From Planctomicrobium sp. (GTDB lineage: Bacteria > Planctomycetota > Planctomycetia > Planctomycetales > Planctomycetaceae), in assembly GCA_018659505.1 (NCBI GenBank), contig JABJMI010000549.1:1-12846 (forward strand): a stretch of 12,846 nucleotides of DNA, read 5' to 3'. The position numbers were made by a program, and so were the translations under genes. This document shows positions 6,287 to 12,846 of the stretch, one piece after another. The notes under the pieces were generated by a model. It had not been told where the DNA came from and ran no database searches. It saw only the letters and a program-made list of their open reading frames with translations. Numbering within the stretch: position 1 is the first letter of the stretch; each line of letters begins with the position of its first letter.

Positions 6287-7206
6287 AATTCTTCTATATC
6301 GCGAGTTGACGATTCATCTCTCGTGCTTGTTGTACTCATCTTGAGACGTTGATCGATCCATTCTGGCTCAACAAATCGTCTTAAAAGCCAGCGAAGTGTC
6401 TGTTCGAGACGTTCTGTAGAATGTATTTGCTCTTCAAGAGCAATACCTTTTTGCCAGTTGAAACCTTCAGTTCCGAGTCGAACTGACCATTTCTCTTGTT
6501 CTGCAAGTTGGTTGATACGATCCTGAATTCTCATTGACCAGACAATGCCAAAGCTGTCACAGAAGTCAAACCAAAGTTTGTCAAATGGTGATTCTTCCAA
6601 CATTGGACGTTCAGATTGTCGGAATCCATGCAGCATGGCAACTCCCAGAACCAAAGCAGCTGCGGCTCTCCAGTAATTTGTCGAAGCAATATCACCCTCG
6701 AACAAGTTCGAAAGAGGCCAAAGTGTCAGTAATATCGCGACCCCACAAAAGAAAGCACTTAAGGCATATCGTGACCCCAGGTAATTTCCAACACCCATGA
6801 CGAGTACCAAAACAAACCCAATGAACACGGGGAGCTGGATTTCCAAAGGAGTAAATCGAGGAAACTGCGAGAGGACCGTAACAGCTGGCCACCCCAAGAC
6901 TGCAATTAATGGAACAATAATAAACCACGTCCAAACACGAGAGGTCGGACGCTTCGCTCCCAGGATTGAAATAAGGGGACAGCAGGAAACAACAGCGGTC
7001 CAATACCAGACTTGATCCAATATTGCAGGAGTGTCTCCATTTATACTGAAACCCTGACAACTCATCAGGCAAGCCAATACCCATCCAGACAAAGCGACTA
7101 ACGTAAACATCTTTGCTGGTTTCAGAACTTCAATCATTGGATATTTTGAAGAGTGTAAAAGTTTGACAGTTACAACACTTAGTAAAATGATTGCTCCGAA
7201 AAACAT
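6283..7206 (-). CDS. Seven-helix membrane protein of unknown function
   Basis: 307 residues from the first in-frame ATG. Seven hydrophobic segments at about 2-17, 33-50, 66-84, 92-112, 124-143, 148-165 and 178-195 are followed by a soluble, charged C-terminal region of about 110 residues rich in Trp, Glu and Arg (for example WLLRRFVEPEWIDQRL). I do not recognise the family. The ATG at 7206 has no Shine-Dalgarno site and begins directly at the first membrane helix. The frame stays open for 64 more codons upstream, coding-like but without any ATG, GTG, TTG or CTG before a stop at 7399-7401, so the real gene may start further upstream across a frameshift (see 7207-7424). The stop overlaps the start of the aldolase-like gene by 4 nt, indicating an operon of two. 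Confidence 0.82.
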   Translation of the reverse strand: MFFGAIILLSVVTVKLLHSSKYPMIEVLKPAKMFTLVALSGWVLACLMSCQGFSINGDTPAILDQVWYWTAVVSCCPLISILGAKRPTSRVWTWFIIVPLIAVLGWPAVTVLSQFPRFTPLEIQLPVFIGFVLVLVMGVGNYLGSRYALSAFFCGVAILLTLWPLSNLFEGDIASTNYWRAAAALVLGVAMLHGFRQSERPMLEESPFDKLWFDFCDSFGIVWSMRIQDRINQLAEQEKWSVRLGTEGFNWQKGIALEEQIHSTERLEQTLRWLLRRFVEPEWIDQRLKMSTTSTRDESSTRDIEEL

Positions 7207-7424
7207 ATAATCGGTCGCTGAAATGTCACACCTCTGAGCTATTTCTCCTGGGAACGTATTTGAAAAGACTGTTTGGACAGCCTCTTTGATTCCTGCTACG
7301 ACGTCAAGATCGACATAATCGGTACTGCTGTCATGCGGTTCGATTCGAGTCTGAATTTCTTGAACTGTTCCTCGTCTGGCGAACTCGGCTGGTCGAAATC
7401 ATAGGCATGGACCCAAACATTCAT
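7207..7424 (-). pseudogene. Probable original 5' end of the membrane-protein gene, displaced by a frameshift
   Basis: On the minus strand two overlapping frames both look protein-coding. One, in the frame of the membrane gene (7398 down to 7207), reads through residues such as STDYVDLDVVAGIKEAVQ and NTFPGEIAQRCDISATDY directly into its ATG, without stop or start codon. The other starts at ATG 7424 (MNVWVHAYDFDQPSSPDEEQ...) and stops at 7296-7298 after 42 codons. A one-nucleotide shift between about 7300 and 7345 would join them into one N-terminal region of about 70 residues ahead of the first membrane helix. This is inference; the alternative is that this is simply upstream non-coding DNA. 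Confidence 0.4.
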
Positions 7425-7519
7425 GGTGAGTGGTGGAGACCCTCAAATCAGAACAGTACGTTCTGGTTATTGGAATCCACAATCCAAAAACCCCGGGACG
7501 ATGTCGAGGAGATTTCAAG
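7207..7519. other. Intergenic region upstream of the membrane-protein and Cys-rich genes
   Basis: 313 nt between the annotated starts of two divergent genes. Its left two thirds look like displaced coding sequence on the minus strand (7207-7424). The remaining 95 nt must hold the promoter of the Cys-rich gene. An inverted repeat CAGAAC-AGTAC-GTTCTG lies at 7449-7465 and might be an operator, although its 5-nt spacer does not fit the 4-nt spacing of GAAC/GTTC LexA boxes. No -35/-10 pair is clear. Confidence 0.5.
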
Positions 7520-7834
7520 ATGAAGTGGACTACTTTAGCTGCTGCCCTGCTGATCGCTTCTAGCGTTAATATCGCTGATGCTGGTCTGTTCGGGCGTGGT
7601 GGATGCTGTGCTCCAGCACCTACCTGTTGTGACACTGCACCTACTTGTGCAGCCCCTTGTGGACCAAGTGCAAACGCATGCGGACCAACCTGTGCTGCTC
7701 CTTGCAGCAACGCCTGTGCTCCAGCCTGTGCAGCTCCTGCTGCATGTGCACCTGCTTGTGCAGCTCCTGCTGCTGCATGTGCTCCAGCTTGCTGTGCACC
7801 AGCACCTTCAGATTGCTGTGCACCAAATCACTGA
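7520..7834 (+). CDS. Secreted Ala/Pro/Cys-rich repeat protein, 5' half ending at in-frame TGA
   Basis: 104 residues. A signal peptide ([21 protein letters not shown], cleavage probably after ADA) leads into GLFGRGGCC and a region of Cys, Ala and Pro with 18 Cys, including five CC pairs and tandem [10 protein letters not shown] units. Small exported proteins of this style are frequent in planctomycete genomes; a cell-surface or wall role cross-linked by disulfides is a guess. The ATG at 7520 has a strong Shine-Dalgarno (GAGGAG, 8 nt before); an upstream in-frame ATG at 7430 would bury the signal peptide and is rejected. The frame ends at TGA 7832-7834, but the same frame continues with the same composition to 8068, so this is probably only the first half of a gene of about 182 codons. 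Confidence 0.75.
   Translation: MKWTTLAAALLIASSVNIADAGLFGRGGCCAPAPTCCDTAPTCAAPCGPSANACGPTCAAPCSNACAPACAAPAACAPACAAPAAACAPACCAPAPSDCCAPNH
7712..7804 (+). repeat. 30-nt tandem repeat, array 1, in Cys-rich gene
   Basis: Three 30-nt units at 7712-7741, 7742-7771 and 7775-7804 (one extra Ala codon between the second and third) encode [10 protein letters not shown] or a close variant. Identity between units is high at the DNA level, so the array probably grew by slippage or unequal recombination. Confidence 0.75.
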
Positions 7835-8068
7835 TGCAAAGTTAAGCGAACAAACCGTGTTCGTGGATGGTGCAAAAGCATGCGTGATCGCTGTAGCAAA
7901 CTTGGTGGATGCCTCAAGAGTAACGACAGCTGCTGTGCTCCAGTAGCTGCTGCCTGTGCTCCAGCTTGTGCAGCTCCTGCTGCATGTGCTCCAGCCTGTG
8001 CTGCTCCTGCTGCATGTGCTCCAGCTTGCGGACCAACTTGTGCTGCTCCTTGTGGTGCTTGTAACTAA
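7835..8068 (+). pseudogene. 3' half of the Cys-rich repeat protein, separated by in-frame TGA
   Basis: 77 codons in exactly the same frame as the upstream half, beginning right after the TGA. They encode a basic linker (KVKRTNRVRGWCKSMRDR) and then CCAP and [10 protein letters not shown] repeats, with 15 Cys. An ATG at 7880 could start a separate 62-residue product, but that would have no signal peptide and no evident Shine-Dalgarno. The TGA stands directly before TGC, where a CC pair would be expected; one base change from TGT or TGC explains it. Nonsense mutation, sequencing error, stop readthrough or selenocysteine are the options, the first two most likely. The terminator at 8141 follows this half, which supports one transcription unit. 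Confidence 0.6.
7952..8029 (+). repeat. 30-nt tandem repeat, array 2, in Cys-rich gene
   Basis: Units at 7952-7981 and 7982-8011 plus a partial unit to 8029 encode [10 protein letters not shown]. Unit 7952-7981 matches unit 7712-7741 at 29 of 30 bases, although the two lie on opposite sides of the in-frame TGA. This shows that both halves come from the same repeat family, with recent exchange or duplication. Confidence 0.75.
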
Positions 8069-8140
8069 TTAAAATCAGACACAGGTGACTTAAGATAATT
8101 CGTCCCCAAGAAATGTCTTAAACAAATCCTGATAAGATTT

Positions 8141-8180
8141 AGAGCGGTCAGAATCACTTGATTCTGACCGCTCTTTTTTT
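8141..8180 (+). terminator. Strong rho-independent terminator after the Cys-rich gene
   Basis: A perfect 16-bp inverted repeat, AGAGCGGTCAGAATCA (8141-8156) and TGATTCTGACCGCTCT (8159-8174), followed by T to 8180 (7 T in a row counting the last arm base). It lies 72 nt after the end of the 3' half of the Cys-rich gene and before the 3' end of the convergent Hsp70-like gene. In the minus direction the hairpin is preceded by A residues and not followed by T, so it mainly serves the plus strand. Confidence 0.92.
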
Positions 8181-8240
8181 GTGCAATGTCATTAAGAATG
8201 TGTGGGGAATCCAAATCTGATAGCGAAACTCCATAGAGCC

Positions 8241-10235
8241 TTAACGAGGTCTATGTCTTGGTCCCTTTTTAGACTTTGGGGCCGCGTTCATCGGGTCAGT
8301 CGGATCTGTGGGCGAGACTTTCTTTTGGCGTTTCTTTTTCGCAGTCGCTGACTTACGGTTGTTACCTGTAGCGCATGCTGGACAGTCTCCTCCTTTTTCA
8401 AGCACGGTTCCGCATCGATTGCACAACGGAACAGGACGTTCCGCCTCTTCCAGCGAAACTGTCTTGGAAACCTTTGGCGGAGATCCAGAACGTTTTTGCT
8501 TGCGGGAGGATTTCTGTTTCTTCTTAGGAGGCGCTTTCTTACGACTTTGCTCACTCGATTCCGTATCAATGCGAAGCAAATCTGCTTCAAAAGCGGAACT
8601 GATAGAACCACTCACATCGCTTTGTAATTCCTCAGATGACCTATTTTCCTCATCCGCTGAATCATTATCCCCTGAAATGATGGAATCGCTGGACTCGGCT
8701 ATCGAGTGTTTCGGTTGACCTTCATCTCTCACAATCGACGCTCGAACTTGAGTCCCACTCTCCAACTCGATCGCACTCACTCGAACTCGTCCTTGCTCGT
8801 CATAATGGATATTCACTTGAATCGGTGACCGTTCTGGCAATTCCGCAGGCAGGTTGTCGATGAAACATTCACCGAGTTCCACGTATTCTTCTCCTTGAGT
8901 CGCTCCACTTTCCACAATATGCAGATGAACACGTTTTTGATTCTCGGTCACGGTTCCGAAGTTCTGACGATAAGCACAAGGAAGAGGTGTATTCGCTGGA
9001 ATGAGATAATGCGGTCTGCGTTCGTTCGTTTCTGGATCACGAATTAAAATCCCCAAAGATCGGCCCGTTACGCTTTGTTGTCGGAAGTTTTCCAACCGTG
9101 TTGTGGTTGATTTGTCGAGAGACGACTTCTCCAAGGAACGACCGCTCAGCAACATTCCGGCATAAAAGGCTGCTCCATGAGAAATCGATTGGTCTGGTGA
9201 AAGTGTTGTGTTGAGCGTGGTCCCACTCAGGCGTTTCAACATTTGGCGAACCATCGGCATCCGAGAAGCTCCCCCGGTCACCAGTACCGAATCGACATTC
9301 GCCCAACCTTTCCCGTGAGCCTTCAGCATTCCTTTTGTGATGTCTTCAGTTCGTAACACGAGATCACTGGTCAAGATTTCGAATTGATCCCGATCAATAT
9401 TGTAGCTTTTGCGACGCCCTTCATGCTGCATCAATAAAGAGACTTTTGCTCGAACACTTAAGCTTCGCTTCACCTGTTCGATTTCAATCGCTAGACTCTG
9501 CATCGTTTCACGATCAACCCGCGGATCATTCACAGATGTTTTGGTGTATTCCTCGCAAACAAAGTCTTCAAGTCGCTGATTCCAGTCGAGACCACCCAAA
9601 CGGAGATCACCTCCTGATGCGATCACTTTGACTTCGTCTTGATTGTATTGCACTAGCGATAAGTCGAATGTCCCACCACCTAAATCGAAGACGAGAACGG
9701 TTTGGTCCTCCGCGAGTTCAGCGAACCACATTCCTTCACTCAGAACATGACACATCGCAGTGGCGACCGGCTCGTTGATGATGTCAACGCGATCAAGTCC
9801 GGCATCTTCTCCCGCTTCAATTGTCAATTGCCGTTGCACGTCGCTGAACTGTGCTGGGACGGTGATGACAGCGTGGCGAATTCTCCCGAGCCTCTCTTCG
9901 GCACCATCGAGTAACTTCCGGATAATCAGGGCAGAGATATCTTTAGGTCGGTAAACATGTCCATCAAAGATCCAACACTTATTGGGGTCTCCCATGAATC
10001 GTTTTGCATGTTGCACAGTCCGATCCGGATTCATGACTGAATTCCGTAGCGCTTCCGTTCCAACAACGACCTCATCTCCCTCAAAGAAAACGATAGAGGG
10101 CGTAGAAAGCTCACCTTCAGAATTCGGCAGCGTGACCGGCTGACCTTCTGGAGTCAGATAGGACAAGCAAGAATACGTCGTCCCTAGATCGATTCCAACA
10201 GGATGGACTCGCTTACGGGAGGGATTCAACGGCAT
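8241..10235 (-). CDS. Hsp70/DnaK-like protein with basic, zinc-ribbon C-terminal tail
   Basis: 664 residues. The ATPase domain is intact: VGIDLGTTYS (13-22), the second phosphate loop VFDLGGGTFDLS, INEPVATA, and VTGGASRMP. A beta-type substrate-binding domain follows (GRSLGILIRD to VRVSAIELESGTQVRA). The helical lid of DnaK is absent. In its place are an acidic Ser/Glu/Asp stretch, a Lys/Arg-rich stretch (RKKAPPKKKQKSSRKQKRSG), a zinc ribbon C-X2-C-X9-C-X2-C (Cys 605, 608, 618, 621) and a final basic tail. DnaK is about 638 residues but ends in a lid and EEVD-like tail, so this is a divergent paralogue, not the housekeeping copy; no grpE or dnaJ is adjacent. Start: ATG at 10235 has GGAG 6 nt upstream; an in-frame ATG at 10301 would add 22 residues and has no Shine-Dalgarno, but cannot be excluded. 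The tail suggests nucleic-acid or protein binding (inference). Confidence 0.9.
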   Translation of the reverse strand: MPLNPSRKRVHPVGIDLGTTYSCLSYLTPEGQPVTLPNSEGELSTPSIVFFEGDEVVVGTEALRNSVMNPDRTVQHAKRFMGDPNKCWIFDGHVYRPKDISALIIRKLLDGAEERLGRIRHAVITVPAQFSDVQRQLTIEAGEDAGLDRVDIINEPVATAMCHVLSEGMWFAELAEDQTVLVFDLGGGTFDLSLVQYNQDEVKVIASGGDLRLGGLDWNQRLEDFVCEEYTKTSVNDPRVDRETMQSLAIEIEQVKRSLSVRAKVSLLMQHEGRRKSYNIDRDQFEILTSDLVLRTEDITKGMLKAHGKGWANVDSVLVTGGASRMPMVRQMLKRLSGTTLNTTLSPDQSISHGAAFYAGMLLSGRSLEKSSLDKSTTTRLENFRQQSVTGRSLGILIRDPETNERRPHYLIPANTPLPCAYRQNFGTVTENQKRVHLHIVESGATQGEEYVELGECFIDNLPAELPERSPIQVNIHYDEQGRVRVSAIELESGTQVRASIVRDEGQPKHSIAESSDSIISGDNDSADEENRSSEELQSDVSGSISSAFEADLLRIDTESSEQSRKKAPPKKKQKSSRKQKRSGSPPKVSKTVSLEEAERPVPLCNRCGTVLEKGGDCPACATGNNRKSATAKKKRQKKVSPTDPTDPMNAAPKSKKGPRHRPR

Positions 10236-10250
10236 ACCGGACTCCAAAGT
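10229..10250 (-). promoter_or_regulatory. Shine-Dalgarno site deciding the Hsp70-like start
   Basis: On the minus strand TTTGGAGTCCGGT precedes the ATG whose last base is 10235, giving GGAG at 6 nt spacing. The longer start at 10301 is preceded by an AT-rich stretch without such a motif. The same bases would encode Leu-Glu-Ser-Gly in the longer form, so the motif could be chance. Confidence 0.45.
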
Positions 10251-10507
10251 GAAATGATCACGTGGTTTCTTTCGATCAGAATTCGTAGTCAATTGTATCA
10301 TTGAATCAAATCAATCACCAACCGGTGGAATAGGTTCGGTTCCCGTCAGAATATTAGGAAAACAGAGGGAATCCGCCGTTAGAGATAACGTGAACGCTCC
10401 ATTGTCATCAACACCCGATATTCCATACGCTGTACTCCGCTACGAGAAATTAACTTTACAGACACTTTGATTGTGTCGAGCTCTGCCATTAGTCAAGACT
10501 CATTTCG

Positions 10508-12196
10508 ATGGACGAATTAGAGAACGAAAATCTACCTCCATCCTCACCAATGATCCCTAAACTCTTGTTAGGGCTCTTGTTGGTCACTGCTTTTGCACTT
10601 CGTGCCTGGCAACTTCAGCACATCTCGGTAGAACATTTTGATGAAGGGGTCTATGCCTCGAATTTCTATGCGAGTCATCTCGACTTCCGCTATCCCGATC
10701 AACATCTGTACGCCCCACCACTCTTTCCCGCAATTCTAGAATGGGTTCTCATCCTAACCGGAAATCCCCATGCCGTTGTCTGGGTGAATATCGTGTTGGG
10801 AACAGCGTTGGTCGCTGCCATTTGGTGGCTGACGAAACTCATTGCCGGCAAAGAAGCCGCACTTGCAGCCGCAGCAGTTGCAACCTTCAACGATTTCCTA
10901 ATCCAATACAGCCGAGCAGTTCTCACCGATACTCCAGTTTGCCTGTTCATGGTTCTTGCAGTGGCATGTGGATCGATCGCGTTTCGAGATCGTCACTCCA
11001 TTGCAGCGATTGGAGCGGCGTTATTCACCGCCGCTGCGTGGTGGACGAAATACAACGGTTGGCTGCCGTTAGCGATATTAGGAGCAGGACTCGCTGGGTG
11101 GATTGTCTTTGACCGTCCCAAGCGAAGCGAGTGGCAACCACGAATCGGGACGTTACTATTCATTGCCTGCGGAGCGTTTCTTTTATGGTCCCCGTTCCTA
11201 TGGAGCCTGCAAGAATTCGGTGGTTACTCAGCCGTGGCAAAGAATCATGCCGGGTACGTCGTTGGCTTCAGCGGGTGGTGGGATTCAGCATCTCGACAGC
11301 TTGAGAACCAGCACTTCTATTCCACTCTGACCATGTTCGGCGTGCTTGTCGCCGGTTGCTTAATACAGTTCGTTCGTCAGCCGCAGATCAGTCAATGGAA
11401 CAGAAAGTTTTGGTTCCTCATCTTCTTGCTCATTTTGATTTGTACGATTGAGAAACCATTCATCTTACTCCTATTAATTGCGATTGATGGACTCCGCAAG
11501 AACAAAGAGATCGAGCGACACGGCTTTTGGATACTCGCAGCGTGGTTGATTGGGCTGTTGGTATTTACTCCAACCTATCGACCTTATCCACGTCTCATGA
11601 TGCCATTCATGATCAGCATCTTTATCGCGACCGGGCTAGGGTTGGCAGCTCACCTGAAGTTCACACTTGATCAATCAGAAGTTCAATCAGGCGTGAGGCT
11701 AATTCGCCGTTTTGGATTACTAGGTCTCTGTCTGTTCTTCACGTTCAAGTCAGGAGTTGGAGAATCAACCTATCAAAACCGCAGCCAGTTCAAGGATATT
11801 TCGACTGCAATCGTTTACGAAATGCAATCTAGTGCGGGAACCACAAAACAGCTGGGAGATCTCAACGCCATTGTCTATGTGATTGGAGAACCGGGATTGT
11901 ACTACCATCTCGCAAGTCAAAGCTCTCTTCGATTCGAATTCATCGCGCAACCTGGCTCGAACCTTGCGATGCTGAAGCCAAAACTGAATGAGCCTGAGTT
12001 ACCAACATTTCTAGTCCTCGGACCACATGCACTCGAAGAAATGCAAGAACTCAAAAAGCAATCCGAACTGGCTAAGTTGATAGAAGAATTCAGTTATCAA
12101 CCCAGCGATCTCGTCTTACTTGATGATTTCCCACCAAAACATCTTGAGGAAAACCGACAGCAAACAGTCGAATTATGGAAGTTGACTCGACCCTAA
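10508..12196 (+). CDS. GT39/ArnT-like membrane glycosyltransferase (dolichyl-phosphate-mannose mannosyltransferase type)
   Basis: A 562-residue multi-pass protein of the usual size for GT-C enzymes of the PMT_2/GT39 group, which move a sugar from a polyprenyl-phosphate carrier to an acceptor outside the membrane. After a short polar N-terminus comes the first helix (about 17-34), then the loop EHFDEGVYASNFY with the Asp-Glu pair (45-46), the expected catalytic acidic motif of the first external loop. YAPPLFPAILEW and QYSRAVLTDTP also fit the family. About ten further hydrophobic segments follow up to about residue 410, including WWTKYNGWLPLAILGAG. The last 150 residues form a soluble periplasmic domain (IVYVIGEPGLYYHLAS, FLVLGPHALEEM). 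The ATG at 10508 has no clear Shine-Dalgarno. The acceptor and sugar are unknown; lipid, protein or glycan are all possible. No neighbour gives a clue. Confidence 0.9.
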   Translation: MDELENENLPPSSPMIPKLLLGLLLVTAFALRAWQLQHISVEHFDEGVYASNFYASHLDFRYPDQHLYAPPLFPAILEWVLILTGNPHAVVWVNIVLGTALVAAIWWLTKLIAGKEAALAAAAVATFNDFLIQYSRAVLTDTPVCLFMVLAVACGSIAFRDRHSIAAIGAALFTAAAWWTKYNGWLPLAILGAGLAGWIVFDRPKRSEWQPRIGTLLFIACGAFLLWSPFLWSLQEFGGYSAVAKNHAGYVVGFSGWWDSASRQLENQHFYSTLTMFGVLVAGCLIQFVRQPQISQWNRKFWFLIFLLILICTIEKPFILLLLIAIDGLRKNKEIERHGFWILAAWLIGLLVFTPTYRPYPRLMMPFMISIFIATGLGLAAHLKFTLDQSEVQSGVRLIRRFGLLGLCLFFTFKSGVGESTYQNRSQFKDISTAIVYEMQSSAGTTKQLGDLNAIVYVIGEPGLYYHLASQSSLRFEFIAQPGSNLAMLKPKLNEPELPTFLVLGPHALEEMQELKKQSELAKLIEEFSYQPSDLVLLDDFPPKHLEENRQQTVELWKLTRP

Positions 12197-12373
12197 ACCG
12201 CAAACTCGTATCTACGTCTTACGTAAATCCCAGTCCCCGCAAATTGCGTGGTTCAACGAGTCGAATAGGAATCTTGCGTCAACTGCGATTCAACCCTGTC
12301 CGGACTTCAGGAGAGAGTCAGAACTTGCCGAATGAGTAATGTCGACCCGCTGCAAGAGCGTGAAGAGAGTCGA

Positions 12374-12393
12374 CAGCAGATCGGAATCTGCTG
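12374..12393 (+). promoter_or_regulatory. Hairpin in the parB leader
   Basis: CAGCAGAT (12374-12381), loop CGGA, ATCTGCTG (12386-12393): a perfect 8-bp stem 33 nt before the parB ATG and upstream of its ribosome site. No T-run follows. It overlaps the end of a 20-codon reading frame (ATG 12332 to TGA 12394, MSNVDPLQEREE...), which might be a leader peptide but has a poorly placed ribosome site. Function unknown. Confidence 0.35.
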
Positions 12394-12414
12394 ATTATAG
12401 GAAGTCTGTAAGGA

Positions 12415-12426
12415 GACAGGCACATT
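12415..12426 (+). promoter_or_regulatory. Ribosome binding site of parB
   Basis: AAGGAG sits immediately before and into this stretch (12410-12415), 11 nt ahead of the ATG at 12427. It is one of only two strong Shine-Dalgarno sites in the window and fixes the start. Confidence 0.5.
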
Positions 12427-12846
12427 ATGTCTGATGAACAAGCTGTCACACCGAATCGTCGTCTTGGCCGTGGTCTCAGTGCTTTGCTGGGAAGCAATAC
12501 ACCCGCTCCGATCGAACAATCTGGAGATCAGAAGGCGATTGGCGAACTCAGTTACCTTCCAATTTCTCAAGTCGTTCGCAATCCCTTTCAGCCAAGAAAG
12601 CATTTCGAACAAGAATCGCTCGGCGAGCTGGCAGCGAGCATCAAAGAGCATGGTGTGATCCAGCCGGTCATCGTTCGTGATTTTGAGGGTGCGTATCAAC
12701 TGATCGCTGGTGAACGCCGCTGGCAGGCGGCTCAAAAAGCAGGTCTGACGACAATTCCTTGCCGGATTGTAGACGTGATCGACAAGACTGCCTGTGAGTA
12801 TGCTCTTGAAGAAAACCTAAAGCGAAAAGATCTCAACGATCTCGAA
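12427..12846 (+). CDS. parB: ParB/Spo0J chromosome-partitioning protein (3' partial)
   Basis: 140 codons, open at the right edge; full ParB proteins are about 280-300 residues. ParB binds parS sites near the origin as a CTP-dependent sliding clamp and works with ParA in chromosome segregation. Seen here: the N-terminal ParA-interacting motif RRLGRGLSALLG (11-22); the ParB N-terminal domain with NPFQPRKHF (box I) and IKEHGVIQPVIVR; the CTP-binding GERRWQAAQKAGLTTIPC (box II); and ALEENLKRKDLNDLE, the start of the region leading to the DNA-binding helix-turn-helix. Start: ATG at 12427 with AAGGAG upstream. Unusually, no parA (soj) gene lies upstream: the preceding gene is an unrelated glycosyltransferase. 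The identification is safe from motifs alone. Confidence 0.96.
   Translation, partial: MSDEQAVTPNRRLGRGLSALLGSNTPAPIEQSGDQKAIGELSYLPISQVVRNPFQPRKHFEQESLGELAASIKEHGVIQPVIVRDFEGAYQLIAGERRWQAAQKAGLTTIPCRIVDVIDKTACEYALEENLKRKDLNDLE

Noticed and set aside
7449..7465. CAGAAC-AGTAC-GTTCTG as a LexA box
   Set aside because: The GAAC/GTTC spacing is 5 nt, not the 4 nt of known LexA boxes, and the downstream gene has no link to DNA damage. Kept only as an unspecified inverted repeat.
7578..7946. Long alternative-frame translation over the Cys-rich gene, spanning the TGA
   Set aside because: It reads Leu/Gln/Val/His repeats that are a shifted reading of the Cys/Ala/Pro repeat; it has no signal peptide of its own and no ribosome site.
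10461..10477. GACAC...GTGTC as a third copy of the 29-nt palindrome
   Set aside because: Only a 5-bp stem with a 7-nt loop and no TTTGCC/GGCAAA ends; it lies upstream of a gene instead of between convergent gene ends.
12307..12735. 142-codon minus-strand frame opposite parB
   Set aside because: It is antisense to an unmistakable ParB protein and shows no motif.
1..12846. CRISPR array, insertion sequence, tRNA or rRNA
   Set aside because: No spaced direct repeats, transposase, terminal repeats with target duplications, or cloverleaf-capable sequence found by eye in the intergenic gaps.

Overview
The window looks like chromosomal DNA of a moderate-GC planctomycete (Planctomycetota; Gimesia/Thalassoglobus-like is a guess). 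Four things point there: the 3' end of a bacterial microcompartment (BMC) operon pairing an EutN/CcmL vertex protein with a fuculose/rhamnulose-phosphate-type class II aldolase, as in planctomycetal (PVM-type) BMCs; an Ala/Pro/Cys-repeat secreted protein of a style common in planctomycetes; a HLD-III/OleB-like hydrolase; and weak use of Shine-Dalgarno sites.

Layout. (1) 1-2050, + strand, end of the BMC operon: a 5'-truncated three-part protein with an N-terminal encapsulation-peptide-like helix, a BMC pentamer protein, and a class II aldolase with a C-terminal encapsulation-peptide-like helix. A GC-rich hairpin separates the shell gene from the aldolase gene, and a 29-nt palindrome follows the aldolase. 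(2) 2176-3057, - strand: alpha/beta hydrolase with an intact haloalkane dehalogenase/OleB catalytic set. (3) 3520-5073, + strand: exported HlyD/RND-type adaptor without an adjacent transporter, followed by a second, diverged copy of the 29-nt palindrome. (4) 5135-7206, - strand: two genes overlapping by ATGA, a seven-helix membrane protein and a class I aldolase-like TIM-barrel protein. The membrane gene seems to have lost its true 5' end to a frameshift. (5) 7520-8068, + strand: Cys-rich repeat protein split in two by an in-frame TGA, then a strong intrinsic terminator. (6) 8241-10235, - strand: Hsp70-like protein whose helical lid is replaced by a disordered, basic tail with a zinc ribbon. 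(7) 10508-12196, + strand: GT39/ArnT-like membrane glycosyltransferase. (8) 12427-end, + strand: parB, cut by the window edge.

How the genes relate. Only region 1 is a clear functional unit: the aldolase would cleave a deoxysugar phosphate to DHAP and L-lactaldehyde inside a protein shell, with shell-targeting helices on two proteins. Region 4 is probably a two-gene operon of unknown role. The rest are unrelated single genes, several in convergent pairs separated by palindromes. The best leads for new biology are the modular first protein with its degenerate RpiB-like domain, the paired 29-nt palindromes between convergent genes, the TGA inside the Cys-rich gene, and the zinc-ribbon Hsp70.
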